A DNA stretch of 64,000 nucleotides, from the NCBI GenBank assembly GCA_037127255.1, contig JBANSL010000017.1, positions 69,564,857 to 69,628,856 on the forward strand, read 5' to 3'. The notes beneath the pieces are model-generated. The model was not told the DNA's origin. It worked only from the letters and a program-made list of their open reading frames with translations, and searched no databases. Within the stretch, counting starts at the first letter, position 1, and every line of letters begins with the position of its first letter. Positions 46,311 through 58,507 of the stretch are shown piece after piece. The DNA is from Persicaria tinctoria. Taxonomy: Eukaryota > Streptophyta > Magnoliopsida > Caryophyllales > Polygonaceae. A program made the translations under genes and the position numbers.

Positions 46311-47645
46311 TTATTTTGACCCGAAACACTCAATTAGATCTTGTGAATCTAAATTATTTGTTATGTGCTTGTTCACTAAAAGGAATAAGATTTGATTTTC
46401 CTTGTACTCATCATAGAATTCCATATAAGAGTGAAAAATGTCTTGCTTCATATACCGTTCCCACTTCCCGTTGCTTTGATGATAAATTGAACGTATATAT
46501 ACATCAAATACACAACTATTAATAATCGAGAAAAACATATTTAGAATTACAAAAATGTTGAGTATCTTACCATTAATGGACCCTTCGGTTTGTTTATCAT
46601 GAAATGATGCCGCAAACAGTTTTTGTGAACAAATTTAATACAACCAGCAAGACTAGTTGTGCGCGTATCAACAAATCTATTATTACGCAATAGATTATAT
46701 TAGATATAACCGGAATATACTAAAGATAGTAAAGTTATAAATGTAAGGTAACAATATAACGACTTACTTTGCCAAATCATGAGCCATACTTAAAGCGTAA
46801 TCACTTCCCGAACCCAATGTGCAAACCATATTGTCTTTTCCTAGGGTTGTTTTGCCTCCACAGTTGTAGATGGAAAAAAGTTGGTATGCCGAGTCAAACT
46901 ATATACAATAGATTTAAATAATATGAAAAATTTCCTTATGAACCATAAAATTATGGAAAAAAATTCTTAAACAAACTAAATGAACTACAGAGTAACAAAT
47001 AAGAATTAATACACTGGGAAAATGTATTCTTATACCTTTGTATTAGATTAACATATGATTGTCCCAAATATTTTGTCATTAGTACGCTTGCTATTAAAGT
47101 ATTAGTGATCTCCAAGAATAAAACCCGTAGAAAAATAAATTTGCTAATTTTGTCTTTACTTATAGAAGGAAAAAGAAGAACTAGTTACTGATACTAGATG
47201 ACTCGTATCTTAGGTTCGCATCTTAGAATCAATTCAGTTTTCATCTCTTCACATCTCCTAACATTATGCCCATGGTGTAGTCGTTTATTTCATAAAAGAA
47301 GGAATAAGAACTAGTTACTAGATGACACGTACCTTAGTTTGACATCTTAGAATCAATTTAGTTTTCATCTCTTCACATTCCCTAACATTATGCTCCTGGT
47401 GTAGTCGTTTATTTCATAAAATTTATCGTTATTATCCAGAATTGCACACAAGAAATGTTATTTAAATTTTGGATTAAATTAAATTTCGATAAGGTTTTAC
47501 GAAAAATAAGTAGACTTTACTTTTCAAATCTTTCGACTTGGCACTTTTTCTTCGCAAGCCCTCGTTTGACGCCCTTGAATAAACACCAAGAACATAACTG
47601 CACTCACAGAGGTTGATCGCAGTCTTCCACATAAATCGTAGGTGA
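46311..47645 (-). pseudogene. Divergent proteasome beta-subunit-like pseudogene, left copy
   Basis: Reading the minus strand from 47645: a decayed piece near YDLCG with YSRASNEGLRRKSA; NCGGKTTLGKDNMVCTLGSG then SDYALSMAHDLA before a GTAAGT donor; LAGCIKFVHKNCLRHHFM; and VYIRSIYHQSNGKWERYMKQ to a stop at 46311. The order (SRAS segment, GSGS-YA segment, final VY-GW-like segment) matches 20S proteasome beta5-type subunits, but identity is low and the first piece is out of frame. Assignment is by motif order only. Confidence 0.5.
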
Positions 47646-47884
47646 AATTCCTACTAAAATTAACACCCGCAAATAGCAAAATAGTGACTTTTGATTTGAG
47701 TAAAAAGCATAGATAGAACAGTAGTAAAAGGGAATGAATGTTTTGTAGGTATGATTCTTTCATTCACATATATGCAGACGTTTTCATTAGGTTTCCTGAA
47801 ACGAAAAATGTTAGTCATATTAATAAAAGAGAGTATATTAATCGGAAGACAAGTAATCATTTTGAAATTATATGAACCTAACAA

Positions 47885-49035
47885 CCTTCTCCTACGATTT
47901 ATGTGGAACGACTGCGATCGGTATCCTCTATGAGGGCGATTATGTTCTTTGTGTTGATTCAAGAGCGTCAAATGAGGGCTTGCGAAGAAAAAGTGCCATA
48001 TAGAAAGATTTGAAAAGTAAAATCTACTTGTTTCCCCTAAAACCTAGTTTTAGTTGAAATTTAATTTAATCCGAAATTTAAATAACATTTCCTATGTGCA
48101 GTTTGGACGATAAATTATAGTATGAAATAAACGACTACACCATGAGCATAATGTTAGGGGATGTCAAGAGACGGAAACTAAATTGATTCTAAGATGTAAA
48201 CCTAAAATACGTGTCATCTAGTATCTATAACTAGTTCTTCTTTTTCCTTCTATATGTAAAAAGACAAAATTAGCAAATTTATTTTTCTACATGTTTTATT
48301 CTTGGAGATCACTAATACTTTAATAGCAAGCGTAATAATAACAAAACATTTGGGACAATTATGTGGATCTGATGCAAAGGTATAAGAATAAATTTTCCCA
48401 GTGTATTAATTCTTATTTATTACTCTGTATTTCATTTAGTTTGTTTAAGAATTTTTTTCCATAATTTTATGGTTCATAATGAAATTTTTACATATTATTT
48501 AAATATATTGTATATAGCTTGGCTTGTCATACCTACTTTTTTCCATCTACAATCGTGGAGGAAAAACAACCCCAGGAAAAGACAATATGGTTTGCACATT
48601 GGGTTCGGGGAGTAATCACGCTTTAAATACGGCTCATGATTTGGCAAAGTAAGTCGTTATATTGTTACCTACATTTATAACTAATACAATCTGTTGTGTA
48701 ATAATAGAATTGTTGATACGCGCACCACAGGTTGGTTGTATTAAATTTGTTCAAAAAAACTGTTTGCTGCATCATTTTATGATAAACAAACCGGAGGGTC
48801 CATTAATGGTAAGATACTCAACATTTTTGTAATTCTAAATATGTTTTCCTTAATTATTAATAGTTGTGTACTTCATCAAAACAACGGGAAGTGGGACAGT
48901 ATATGAAGCAAGACATTCTTCACTCTTATATGGAATTCTATGATGAGTACAAGGAAAATTAAATCTTATTCCTTTTAGTGAACAAGCCCGTGACAAATAA
49001 TTTAGATTCACAAGATCTAATTGAGTTATTCAGGT
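47885..49035 (+). pseudogene. Divergent proteasome beta-subunit-like pseudogene, right copy
   Basis: The plus strand reads SYDLCGTTAIGILYEGDYV then CVDSRASNEGLRRKSAI and a stop. GTTA with VDSRAS and a lysine further on match the catalytic Thr, Asp17 and Lys33 neighbourhood of beta5-type subunits. The GSGS-containing exon and the last exon follow as inverted equivalents of the left copy, the GSG-YA piece carrying changes (GSGSNHALNTAHDLA). In-frame stops show it is not functional. Confidence 0.52.
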
Positions 49036-49383
49036 CAAAATAAAGAGCAACATATAATATTTACATCATATTTATTGTTTATCTACCAAAAAAAACAATA
49101 GTTTTATCATTTGAACAACAAATATAGACGAATTCTGCAGGCTCACCGAGTATGTGAGATATGGACCAAGATAGCGGTTTTCTTTCCATAGACTTTTCTG
49201 CGAAACATCAACAGTTGCCACTAATATCCTTAACTTTGCGCCGGAGAATAGTCTAAGGAAAGAATGTTGTTAAAGCTAATGGGGTTCTTAAGCAATTTAG
49301 TCCTGGTTTACCTATCAAGGAAAAAGATGTCATAGTTTATTTGAGCCCAGCGAAGAAGGAATTACTACAACGCCCCAGGTGAA

Positions 49384-49388
<5 letters not shown>

Positions 49389-49447
<59 letters not shown>

Positions 49448-49455
49448 GTATATAT
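49389..49455. repeat. (TA)n microsatellite
   Basis: About 26 uninterrupted TA units, then a short imperfect extension with TG variants. Confidence 0.95.
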
Positions 49456-50090
49456 CATGCCTTCCTATTTAAAACTTAATTATTTCTTCCATTGCACTTA
49501 TTTCATATTTGTGCCTCCCGGTGAAGTATATTGACATCAATTTGTTTGTTGCAAATTTTGCAGGCAAGGAAGGTAAAGCAGGCATGAAGTCTGATTATTT
49601 GATTAATAGATTTCCTTTATCTTCAATTAATCTCAGAGATATTTTTCAATACAAGGCCGGATTGTAACTGATTAATAGATTAATAAATTTCAAGGGATTT
49701 ACTTGTGAGATTGTTACTGTCCAAACTCAACGATTTCCTTCTCAAGGTGGCTGATTTGAGCACCTTCCAACTTTGGCTACAAAGGCTGCAAACAAAGGCT
49801 GCAAACTTGGGAGTTGATTGAAAACTATGGAAACTCTTGCCAAGGAGCTCTACTATCTCCTTTCTTTGAGAGATCCTTGCACGTCGAGTTCTTCTTCCAG
49901 CATTTCTTGCCAACAAACATCAACCCCAGACTTGCAACAAGATTAGGAGAAAAAAAAACACATACAAACAACAGAAAAGCACTAGGTAAAAAACATACAA
50001 ATAATGTCAACAAATAGATATTACCACCTTGCATCTGAAAAGATAAAAACATGGTTTTGTTAGGAATAGCTAGTGGTATGGCCTTATAAG
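49456..50090. other. Intergenic, nothing firmly recognised
   Basis: Just left of the microsatellite (49280-49378) a frame reads KANGVLKQFSPGLPIKEKDV before a GTGAAG donor-like site, perhaps an exon fragment of an unknown gene. Between 49660 and 50050 frames on both strands overlap and none shows a domain. Confidence 0.35.
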
Positions 50091-50095
50091 GACAG

Positions 50096-50512
50096 TGTGC
50101 CTTAATTTAAGAGGCTAGCTAAGCAAGACGAAAGCTTAATTACACCACTATTCAGTAGGTAAGTCTGCCAAGTTCAAATACTCCCCTGAAACCACACTAC
50201 ACCACCCTTGAGTCGTCCAAGTCTAGTAGAAGAAACAAAATTAGTAACGATGCTCATAGCAGTATGTACCCGTGCTTAGAATTGTCACAGTCGCCACATT
50301 CTCCTTCTTGATATGCTATAATGAGATGGTCATCATCAGAGTGAGCTTTCTTGAAACACATATCTATCTGACATCTTTCAGGACATTCATAAGGCTTGGT
50401 TGATTATCTAGAATCCACTCGCTAAGCCAGTCATCAAATTCAAGTCCGTCATCCAAATCATTTTCTGCAGCAATGTTTTGGTCACCTCCAGGGGCTTTCC
50501 CTACAATACAAG
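50096..50512 (-). pseudogene. Partial copy of the cysteine-rich gene (exon 2), frameshifted
   Basis: It aligns with 38731-39248, including the 3' flank and the TACAATACAAGTTC stretch at the intron 3' end. Relative to the intact gene it lacks 91 bp between two ATAAGG words (39033 and 39124 in the intact copy), which removes the first Cys cluster and shifts the frame, and it gains 4 bp near the C-terminus. The frame ends at NVLKDVR then a stop. Exon 1 is absent. Confidence 0.88.
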
Positions 50513-50658
50513 TTCAATCCATCCTAATAAGAACACATTCTCAATCATCAAATGTGCTTGTTGTACCATGGTTACACCAATATACAAAATTTGAAGTATA
50601 TGCAAATCCTAACATCCCTCATCTAAGTGGGGGAACGTCGAGGATTTATGCTTTCCGT

Positions 50659-51534
50659 CAGGGCCGTGCGGATACTTTTAGGGGCCCTGTGCAAAAAATA
50701 ATTAGACCTTATTCGTATATTGTGTTAATGTTCTTATCTCTTTTTATAAGTTGCATTATGTAATTTTTTTTGTTATTATTAAAATATATATAATTGTGTT
50801 TTTATTTTAAAAAAATCAACAATGATCCTATTTATATTTACAAAATGCACAAAAAGATATCAAAATCCAAGGACGGTGAGGGGTATTGTAATTCAAAGTC
50901 AACTTTATGTAAATTAAATTAATCAAAATAGGAATAAGGTAAAAATTTGAATTCGATCTTTGAACATTCTTTTAAATATAAAATGGTTGTGAATGATTCT
51001 TTAAAAACGATAAATATTATTTTCTTAAAAAAATTTATATGACTTTTGTAATAAGTTCACTATTTGTTTATTATTATTTTGGGGGAAAGTTCACTAATTT
51101 CTCTAAGTAATGGGCTTTGTATGTTTTTTAAAAGAGAAAAATAATATTTTTTTTGAATGATTAAAAAAAATAAAAGGTGCAAATTCCTTGAAAAAAGGGC
51201 CCCTTAATAAATTAAAAACGAAAAAAAGATAATAATATACTTAATATAGCACTAATATAATTGTTTATGATTTTATGAAATAAAAAGAAGAGCAAATTAT
51301 ACAAAAAAAAAAAAAAAAAAAAAAAACAAAGATTAGTGCTGGTGCTAGGAGTCGAACAAGGGACAGCACAAAGGGTGGAAATGGTTGGAGCGCGCCATAC
51401 CAGTGGACCAAATTGGACAGTTTGTTTCACTACCAGACTTTTTATATTTTACTAAAACTAAAACGTTATGGGCCCCATAAAATTTGGGGGCCCTGTTCAG
51501 CCGAACCACCTGAACCTCCCTTAGCACGGGCCTG
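50659..51534. mobile_element. hAT element (CAGGGCCGTGC family), intact ends
   Basis: Terminal repeats CAGGGCCGTGC and the complement of GCACGGGCCTG (one mismatch) are flanked by a perfect 8-bp duplication CTTTCCGT (50651-50658 and 51535-51542). Inside lie AT-rich sequence, a long A-run near 51300 and the shared AAAATTTGGGGGCCCTGTTC near the right end. No transposase. Sister of the element at 24214-27910. Confidence 0.88.
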
Positions 51535-51978
51535 CTTTCCGTCTCCCCGAAAGTGAGATATCATATGTCAGCTCATCTTTCTTATGCGCTCAGTATCCAC
51601 GTTCACCCGTCGAGTCTTCCATCCTCACTCAGTCGACCTTGTCCTTAGTTCTTAGCTTCTGGGGTTGGTTTCTTCATTTTACTTAGGTGTTCGTTGTATC
51701 AAATCGGTTTGTGCGTCTCATACTCTTTCCGTCCTCTCAATTTCATAAACTTTTATCTGGTATTTCAAATTCTTAATTGATTAAAAAAAAAATGTGTGAC
51801 GTCAACACAACCTAAAAATACCATTTTCCGAATTTGAAGAATTCGCTGTCAGTTTTTCCCGGGGCGCCAAACAAAAACCCAACCGAACGAATGCCTCTCT
51901 CTCTATTCCCAATCAAAACTCGCGCTCCTTTCTCTCTCCCTCTCCTCCCCGCCGCCCCCAAAACTCGGCGCGTCCCGC

Positions 51979-54277
51979 ATGGACCCACCGCAGACCTCTC
52001 CCGCCTCCGCCGTTGCCGCCGCTGCCGCATCCACCACCTCCAGATCAGCGTCCCCCTCGGGATCCAAGCTCCGCCTCCTCTGCAGCTTCGGCGGCCGCAT
52101 CGTCCCCCGCCCCCACGACAAGGCGCTCTGCTACGCTGGCGGCGAGACTCGCCTCCTCGCGGCCGACCGGCGCACCGTCGCCTCCTCCTTGTCCTCCCTC
52201 ACCTCTCACATCTCCCGCACTCTCCTCAACGGCCGCCCCTTCTGCCTCAAGTACCAGCTGCCCGATCATGACCTAGATTCCCTCGTTTCCGTCGCCACCG
52301 ACGAGGATCTCTCTAATATGTTGGACGAGTACGATCGCGCCTCCCTCTCCTCTAATCCTTCACGGCTCCGCTTCTTTCTCTTCCCCGCCCCCAAGGCCGA
52401 GCCGGCAGGCGGCGATTACGACCCCAGATCTGAAGCGTGGTTCTTCGACGCGCTCAGGAGCGCCGGCATCTCGGTGGACGGCAAGAGGTCTTCGGAATCG
52501 GGATCCGGAGGGGAGGGGATGGTGGAGTGCGAGGGGAAATCTGGACCCGCGGTTGATTCGAATCCCTGTACCTTGCCTTTATCGAGTTTGATGAGTGCGG
52601 ATTCAGCCTCTCTAGAGACGAGCTCCTCGTTAGGCTCGGTGCGCTCGGCGGTCTCGAATTTGCCTGTGATTAGGGTTGGTGTTGGGGATGAGTTTAGTGC
52701 GGTTCAGGCCCATGATTTGAAGCACAATCAATCCCTTGTGGATTCTCTTGAAAGGTACGCATTAACAATTGGGTTAATTACTTTTCCTGTTCTTTACCTT
52801 TTGAATTAATCTTTGATAATAGTTCTTTGAAGGATGATATGAGTCAATTGATGGTGTTAAACGAGGAAAATCTGCGGGTGTAGCTTCTATATACCTCAAG
52901 AACTGATTGTTTGTTTGATTTTGTTGCAGACAATGTGTGGAAGTTCTTTTTGGAATGACATTGTTTTTGTTGCTCCTTGTTCATAAATTTGCTTCAAATG
53001 TTCCAAGTTTCATCTAGCCAAAAGGCTCAACGATCTTATGAAATTGTTAATTTTAGGTGTCATTTTGCCCTTTGATTGTCTTATTTCATATGGATCCTTT
53101 GTGTGAGTTTATGAAATTGTTGATATTAGGTGACCACAGAGTATCTCACTACGGGAAGAGAAATTACATTACAATGCATAATATCTTTTCGACAGAGTTT
53201 TTGTTCTTTCCCTTTTGATCAATGAACTCAATGATGAATAGGTTATGTAGGACCTTTCTTATAGAAATAATTTCCATGTATTACCGTCTTCATTCTAGTT
53301 GTTTTAAACTCTAATCAGAGTTATCCTGATGAGCGTATCATTGTGATGTTTACAGTGAAAGCAGTGCAACAAGTCCAAACTTTCAGTCGCCGACATTGGT
53401 TTACCTAGATGCTCCCGCTCATTCTGATTCCAAAGACTCCAAGCTCTTTCCCAATTCAATGGAGGCTGAAAGTAGCCTCTTTGATGTCTCCCTTCGGACT
53501 GAGAAACTCAATGCGATGCAAGCATATGGCTATTCCTTATCACAGGCGATGGATCAGATGCCACAGCAGCCTTCAACAGCACAAACCCCGGCCCAACCCC
53601 ACCTTCAGCCCCAACCCCAAGCAGCACTTCAAGCATACCCACAACTACAGCCTCAATATATTCATGCTGGTCCTCAGTTTGTTGCACAGTACTACTCAAG
53701 TGCTGTCCCAGCTGCTTCTTACCCCACAACATACCAGCCATATCTACAACAACAGCAGCAGCAACAACAACAGGCTGCTTACCAGCTAAACAACTATCCG
53801 GTATACTTAATGCACGTTGGGCAACCACAAGCTCATGACCTGCCTGTTCCGTGCGACATGGCCACTGCAGCCAGTATACCTTCTAGTCATCCTCATCTGC
53901 TCTCTAACCCTCCTATGATTGTCACCCCTCCTCTTGTCTACGATGGCGGGTTTCCTGGCGACCTCGGTTCTAAGGTGTACAGGCCAGGGCCAACAGGATC
54001 CCAACCCATCGGTGTTCAACCTGTTACCGTTCCATCTGAGGACCACAAGTCCCCAATTCTCGCAGTTGCACAGATAAACCAGACCCAACCTGTTTCCGTC
54101 GTTGATGGTGCGAATCATGGGGGTGCTGCTGAATTCGAAGACCCTCTGCATGCTCAAATATACAAGACTCAGCCAACAGTACAAGCTATACCCTCTCAGC
54201 GCCAACCAGCAACAAATGCTGCAACTGCAATGTTGTTGGACAACTTGAACCAGCTGCAATTGGACAGCACTAAGTAG
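51979..54277 (+). CDS. PB1-domain protein (plant), two exons
   Basis: Exons 51979-52754 and 53356-54277 join (donor AAAG/GTACGC, acceptor TTTACAG) to 565 residues. A low-complexity Ser/Ala leader is followed by a PB1 domain at about residues 28-115: the basic strand GSKLRLLCSFGGRIVPRP, GGETRLLAADR, and the acidic VATDEDLSNMLDEYD loop. PB1 domains mediate head-to-tail protein association. The rest is disordered, with Ser-rich segments, a Pro/Gln-rich tract and nine consecutive Gln (CAG/CAA codons near 53748-53772). No kinase domain is attached, so it belongs to the PB1-only plant proteins. GC content of exon 1 is far above the flanks. Confidence 0.88.
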
Positions 54278-54614
54278 CAGGTTAGAAGTTGGTTGTATTT
54301 GTCCCTCTAAACTTGAAGTTGTTATTTCCCATGGGAAGGAAAAACGACTTCATAGCCAGTTGTATGGCCTCTGTCATATTTATACGTGGCGTCTTTGATG
54401 CCATTACTGCTATGTGTACATGGTGTCTTTAGATGTGTCAAGGGCTCTCCTGATATGTGTATTATATTGTATTATGATATGATGTGTATATTTCACCTTT
54501 GGGAACAAGGTTGTCTTTGCAAATTGAAATTTTCTTTATGATTTTTCTGTCTTTGTTGGTTAACTATCATTGCCTCTCTCGAAACTAGACTAACCAGTTA
54601 GATTAGTTTACATA

Positions 54615-54735
54615 TTGATTACTAGGCAATAGGCATGTCATATTACTGTATATTTCACCTTATGGATGATTATCGGCATCTGTCTGATAATGCACTTGAT
54701 TACTAGGCAATAGGCATGTCATATTACTGTATATT
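54615..54735 (+). repeat. 40-bp direct repeat downstream of the PB1 gene
   Basis: TTGATTACTAGGCAATAGGC with the next 20 bases is repeated exactly at 54615-54654 and 54696-54735, 41 bases apart, in the 3' flank. Confidence 0.85.
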
Positions 54736-55284
54736 AGCATTCTTTATGTACAGGTTTCAACATTATGGATTCACGGCTGAGGATTAACAAATACAGGTAG
54801 CTTGATTTTGATATAGTTTCCTTTCACTATTGCTTGATTCTAATATCAATTTTCATGATTATCAAGATGAACCTGTGTTTGCTTTTGTTTAGCGACAATG
54901 GAGGTAGATGTTAGCTGCATTTCAATTAAACAGAACTAGAGTTATACTTTAACAGCTGCCAGGAGTTAGAACTTGGTACAGATTGCCTGCCTTTTTAGCG
55001 GTTTAAGCCTGACAGAATCCGAGAGACAAATGCTCCGCCCAGATGAACCTAGACCATTCAAAACAAAACGCTATAATCAGATGCTGCGATAGACACATGA
55101 AACTCTGAAACATGAATAATTGAAGACCCATTACGCGAGGCCGAGAATTGCTCAAGAGAACTGCCTCCAAACTGCATCTCTGAGGTATATGTGTACATTT
55201 GAAAATGTTTATATAAAAGGAATTCCTCTCTCGACGTACAACATAAAATCTTAGATGGTTTAGAAGGTGATTTGGGATTGCAAC
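54736..55284. other. Shared 3' flank of convergent genes
   Basis: The PB1 gene and the WEB-like gene converge here. No further gene or clear element is visible. The WEB-like 3' UTR probably occupies the right part. Confidence 0.45.
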
Positions 55285-57328
55285 TTATTCTTCTTCAAAG
55301 CTGTAGCCTCTTTCAACATGCATGTTTGCAAAATACTTTGCAATGACAGGCATTACCTTTCTTTTTCTCTTGACAGTAAAAGATGTCGAGCGAGGAGACA
55401 TATGCTTGCTTGCCGGGGAAGTAGATCTCCTAAGCTTCGCCCTCCTTGAAGGAGTCATCTTGCTATCATCAACTTCAGAGCTCCTCCATCTATCCATCTG
55501 GGTTTGCAGCTCTCCTTGAACCAGCTGCTTTGCACTTAACGATTTGTCTGTCTGGTAAATCTCTTGCTCTTCTTTTAACCTCACCTCCCTACTTTCATTT
55601 TTCATCTTCTCGACTTTTGCTCTCGCTTCTCTCTCACTGGCCTTCAATGCTGTGATCCATTCCTGGGCAGCCGCTACTTTCTTGTCTGCAGTTTCCCTGG
55701 CAGCAGCTGCACTCCCACTTAAGTATTCGTACTCAAACTTCGAAATGGTGATCGTGGATTTGTGCTGAGAAGCAGTTTCTCTTTCTCTCATTGCATCCTC
55801 AGTAAGAGCCCTTAGCTTCTCAAGAGCTTCCAACTCTGATGATCCGATCAATTCAAGCTCTTGCAAGGCAGCCTGTAATTTCTCCTGTGTCAACTTCGTT
55901 TCAGATTCTATCCTCCGCGTTTCCAGCTTCAAACTCTCAGTTTCTTCCACCAGCAGCTTTCTTTCTTCGTTCGCTGCTTCAGTGTCTTTCTTCAACTGGT
56001 CTAGAGTCGTCATCAAACTTGTCGAAATCCCCTTGACCTTTTCTTCACCTTTACTTGCAGTTTCCAGCTTATTCCTTGCCCTGAGGAGTTTCGAGTTGAG
56101 ACTCTTCACCGTCTTATCTGCCTTCTCGTCGCATTTCTTCAGCAGAGCTATCTCTTCCGTCATCTTCATCTTCTCCCTCCTGATCACATCCATCATAGAC
56201 ATGACCTGAAACCCTTCTCTGCGAATGGACGCCAATTGCTTCTTCCCTTCCTCCACTTCTTCTGTAATGGATTTCCATTGAAGAAACAGCTCCTGCAAAC
56301 TGGCTCCGGAATGCTCCAAGGTTCCGTTGCACCCAATGCTTCGGTCCAGTTCCTTCAACGACATCAGCTCGTTCTGTAACATACTGATATCCGACTCCAC
56401 AAGAGCTAGTTCCTCTTTTATCTCTTCTCCACGACTGAGCTCATCCGCCATAGCTTTCATCTTAGCTCTCATCTCTTCCATGGAAGACGAGTACTTGCTG
56501 GCTTCTTCTTCCCTCTGAGCTTCAATTGCCGAGAGCTCCTTGAGAGCCTCGATTGCTGCCAACTCAACAAGCACTTGCTCTTCGTTAACCTCCTCAATCT
56601 CCTTCCTTAATGACTCAACTGTGGTCATATAAGACCCTTTCTTCCCATTCGAAATCTCCGCTTCCTCACGTGCTCTACAAGTTTCTTCCTTGGCCAGCTC
56701 TATTTCAACCCTGAGCTTGCTCAGCTCGCCCTTTAGCAACTCCAAGTCCCTCCTTGTTTCGTCGTATTGGTCATGATCACGATCCTGATCCACCAATGCC
56801 GGACTCACCTTGCTGTTCCTTAACTCATTCAGCTTCTGCAGCTCATTCTGATTCCTCATGGCCCTTGAGCTTGACTCTTCGATTTGAGAGGCTAGCTCCT
56901 TCACCGTCTTCTTCGCCCTGCGAAGCTGCATATCCGCCTGCGCCTTGGACTCAGCCGCCCTGCTATTCTCGTTCAGATCGCTGATGCTCTTCTTCACAAG
57001 GTGCAATTCCCGCGCCTTCGAAGGTTGCTTCTGTGCCATAAACCCGAAATCCATCACAAAGGCGAAATCAAGAAACATGTCTAATTCCTCATCAGCTTCT
57101 CTATTATATCAACTATCATTTCCTGAAGCAATTACGAGCTCTCTTTTTTCGACTTATCGACAAGATGATCATTACATTCACTGATTCACATACCTGAAGG
57201 AAATCTATCTTCTGATATGGCTTCCTCATTGGAGATGAAGAGTGGTTCATCTTCTCCCCAAACAGGTGGATTGCTGCCTTAACGGACCCGGTTCGGCTTC
57301 CGTTCTCCATCCTTCCACCTCCTTCCAT
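55285..57328 (-). CDS. WEB family / PMI2-PMI15-like coiled-coil protein
   Basis: Exon 1 (57328-57194) and exon 2 (57030-55285) join in phase 0 (FLQ to KQPSKA) to 626 residues. Exon 1 holds the family N-terminal motif GSVKAAIHLFGEK. Exon 2 opens with ARELHLVKKSISDLNE and is almost entirely heptad-rich Glu/Lys coiled coil (about residues 50-540), the DUF827/WEMBL type, ending in a basic Ser-rich tail (RRAKLRRSTSPASKHMS) and KRKRKVMPVIAKYF. Relatives WEB1, PMI2 and PMI15 act in the cytoplasm in blue-light chloroplast movement and actin control. The open frame continues upstream of exon 2 to an ATG at 57078, but the exon 1 motif favours the spliced form. Confidence 0.87.
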
Positions 57329-57344
57329 GGCTGTAGTAATCAAG

Positions 57345-58488
57345 CTAATATCTCTTCTTAGAAATATTAAGGAGTTTAGTCAATTTCCCAGGGGAGGGGG
57401 AGGACCTTGAGCGCCATACACAGCAACAACAACAAAATACAGGAACATTAAAATAAAAATAAAAATAACAGACTTGTTTTATGTGATGGATGGATGTCAT
57501 TTGATCTTGTAGACAATCATGTACTTGTTTTTTCTCCTTCATATAAAAAATAAGGAAAAGAACAATTTTTTTTAAAGGGAGAAAAATGTGTGTGGAGTTG
57601 TTTTGTTTTGTATATGGTGTGGAGAGAGGTTGTGGCTTGTATTTTGATCCTTTCGTGGCATTGTGTGGTCCATTGTTGCTGCATACTATAAATGCTTTTC
57701 CTGTGAATCCAATGTATTGTATGGTCCTACTCATTTTTAACTAGTTTTAATTTATAGTACAATTATTGCTTACTATTAAAGATGAAATTCGAATGAGGTA
57801 AATCGGGAAGGTGACTTTGGTTGGAATCAACACACTTTTTTCCTCGTCTCTATAAGAGATCTCTAGCTCGTTTAACCAAATCATATGTTTGTCAAACTTG
57901 AGAGATAGATCAAACTATGTTAACTAGAAGCGTGGAGAGCACCGACTTTCCCTTCGACAAAAAAAAAAAGAAAGAAAATTGACCGATTTGGTAAAACATT
58001 GGTATTGGAAGCACCTTCGAAAAGCGCAGAGAGCACCGACTCTCAATTAGAAAAAGATATCACGAAAAGTATGCTTGACAAGAAATAAGAGAATTCAGTA
58101 CAAATTCTACTTGAGCATCTCAATCTGAATCAATACCAAATATATCTGAACAAGGTTCTAGTCCATGCCAAATATGTTCAAAGAAGAAGAACCATGCAAA
58201 AGAAGCATGTCCAAAAATATAACAACCCCTTGGACTACTACAAAAAACACCATTTGATTTCAAAGTAGCACGATCTAATTCAAAATTTTCACCTAACTAA
58301 GCATGTCTAGCAATTTTTTTTTTATAGTAGCATGATTACTATAACGAATGTCATTGCGTTTGCGGTCATAGAATTCAACAATTACACCTACTTGTCCTAC
58401 AATATATTTCAATTATGCTCTTCTAAAAGGAATATCAGCTCTAACAATTCCATCTCTGCATATCAATTCAATTATGGTCTGTTGTGAA
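57345..58488. other. Upstream and intergenic region
   Basis: Promoter side of the WEB-like gene, then AT-rich DNA. The phrase GAGAGCACCGACT occurs near 57935 and 58030. No gene is supported. Confidence 0.4.
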
Positions 58489-58507
58489 TAGTTAACAAGT
58501 AGGATTT

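Larger units (their letters stand above)
46138..49217. repeat. 3-kb palindrome (two ~1.4-kb inverted arms)
   Basis: The left arm (about 46138-47641) and right arm (about 47890-49217) are reverse complements over nearly their whole length with scattered changes. Examples are TTTGCCAAATCATGAGCC against GGCTCATGATTTGGCAAA, and the outer ends GTTTCACATAAAAG against CTTTTCTGCGAAAC. About 250 bp of unique sequence separate the arms. The left arm has an extra internal duplication of about 115 bp (around 47280-47400). A transcript crossing it would form a long hairpin. Confidence 0.88.

Noticed and set aside
49389..49455. Possible matrix-attachment or origin-like AT tract
   Set aside because: A simple (TA)n microsatellite explains it fully.
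51834..52271. 145-codon frame starting upstream of the PB1 gene ATG
   Set aside because: It is a different frame of the same GC-rich exon, Pro/Arg/Leu-rich without a domain. The PB1 frame explains the sequence.
54241..57343. Open frames antisense to the PB1 and WEB-like genes
   Set aside because: They are shadows of strongly biased coding sequence; the sense frames have domains and splice sites.
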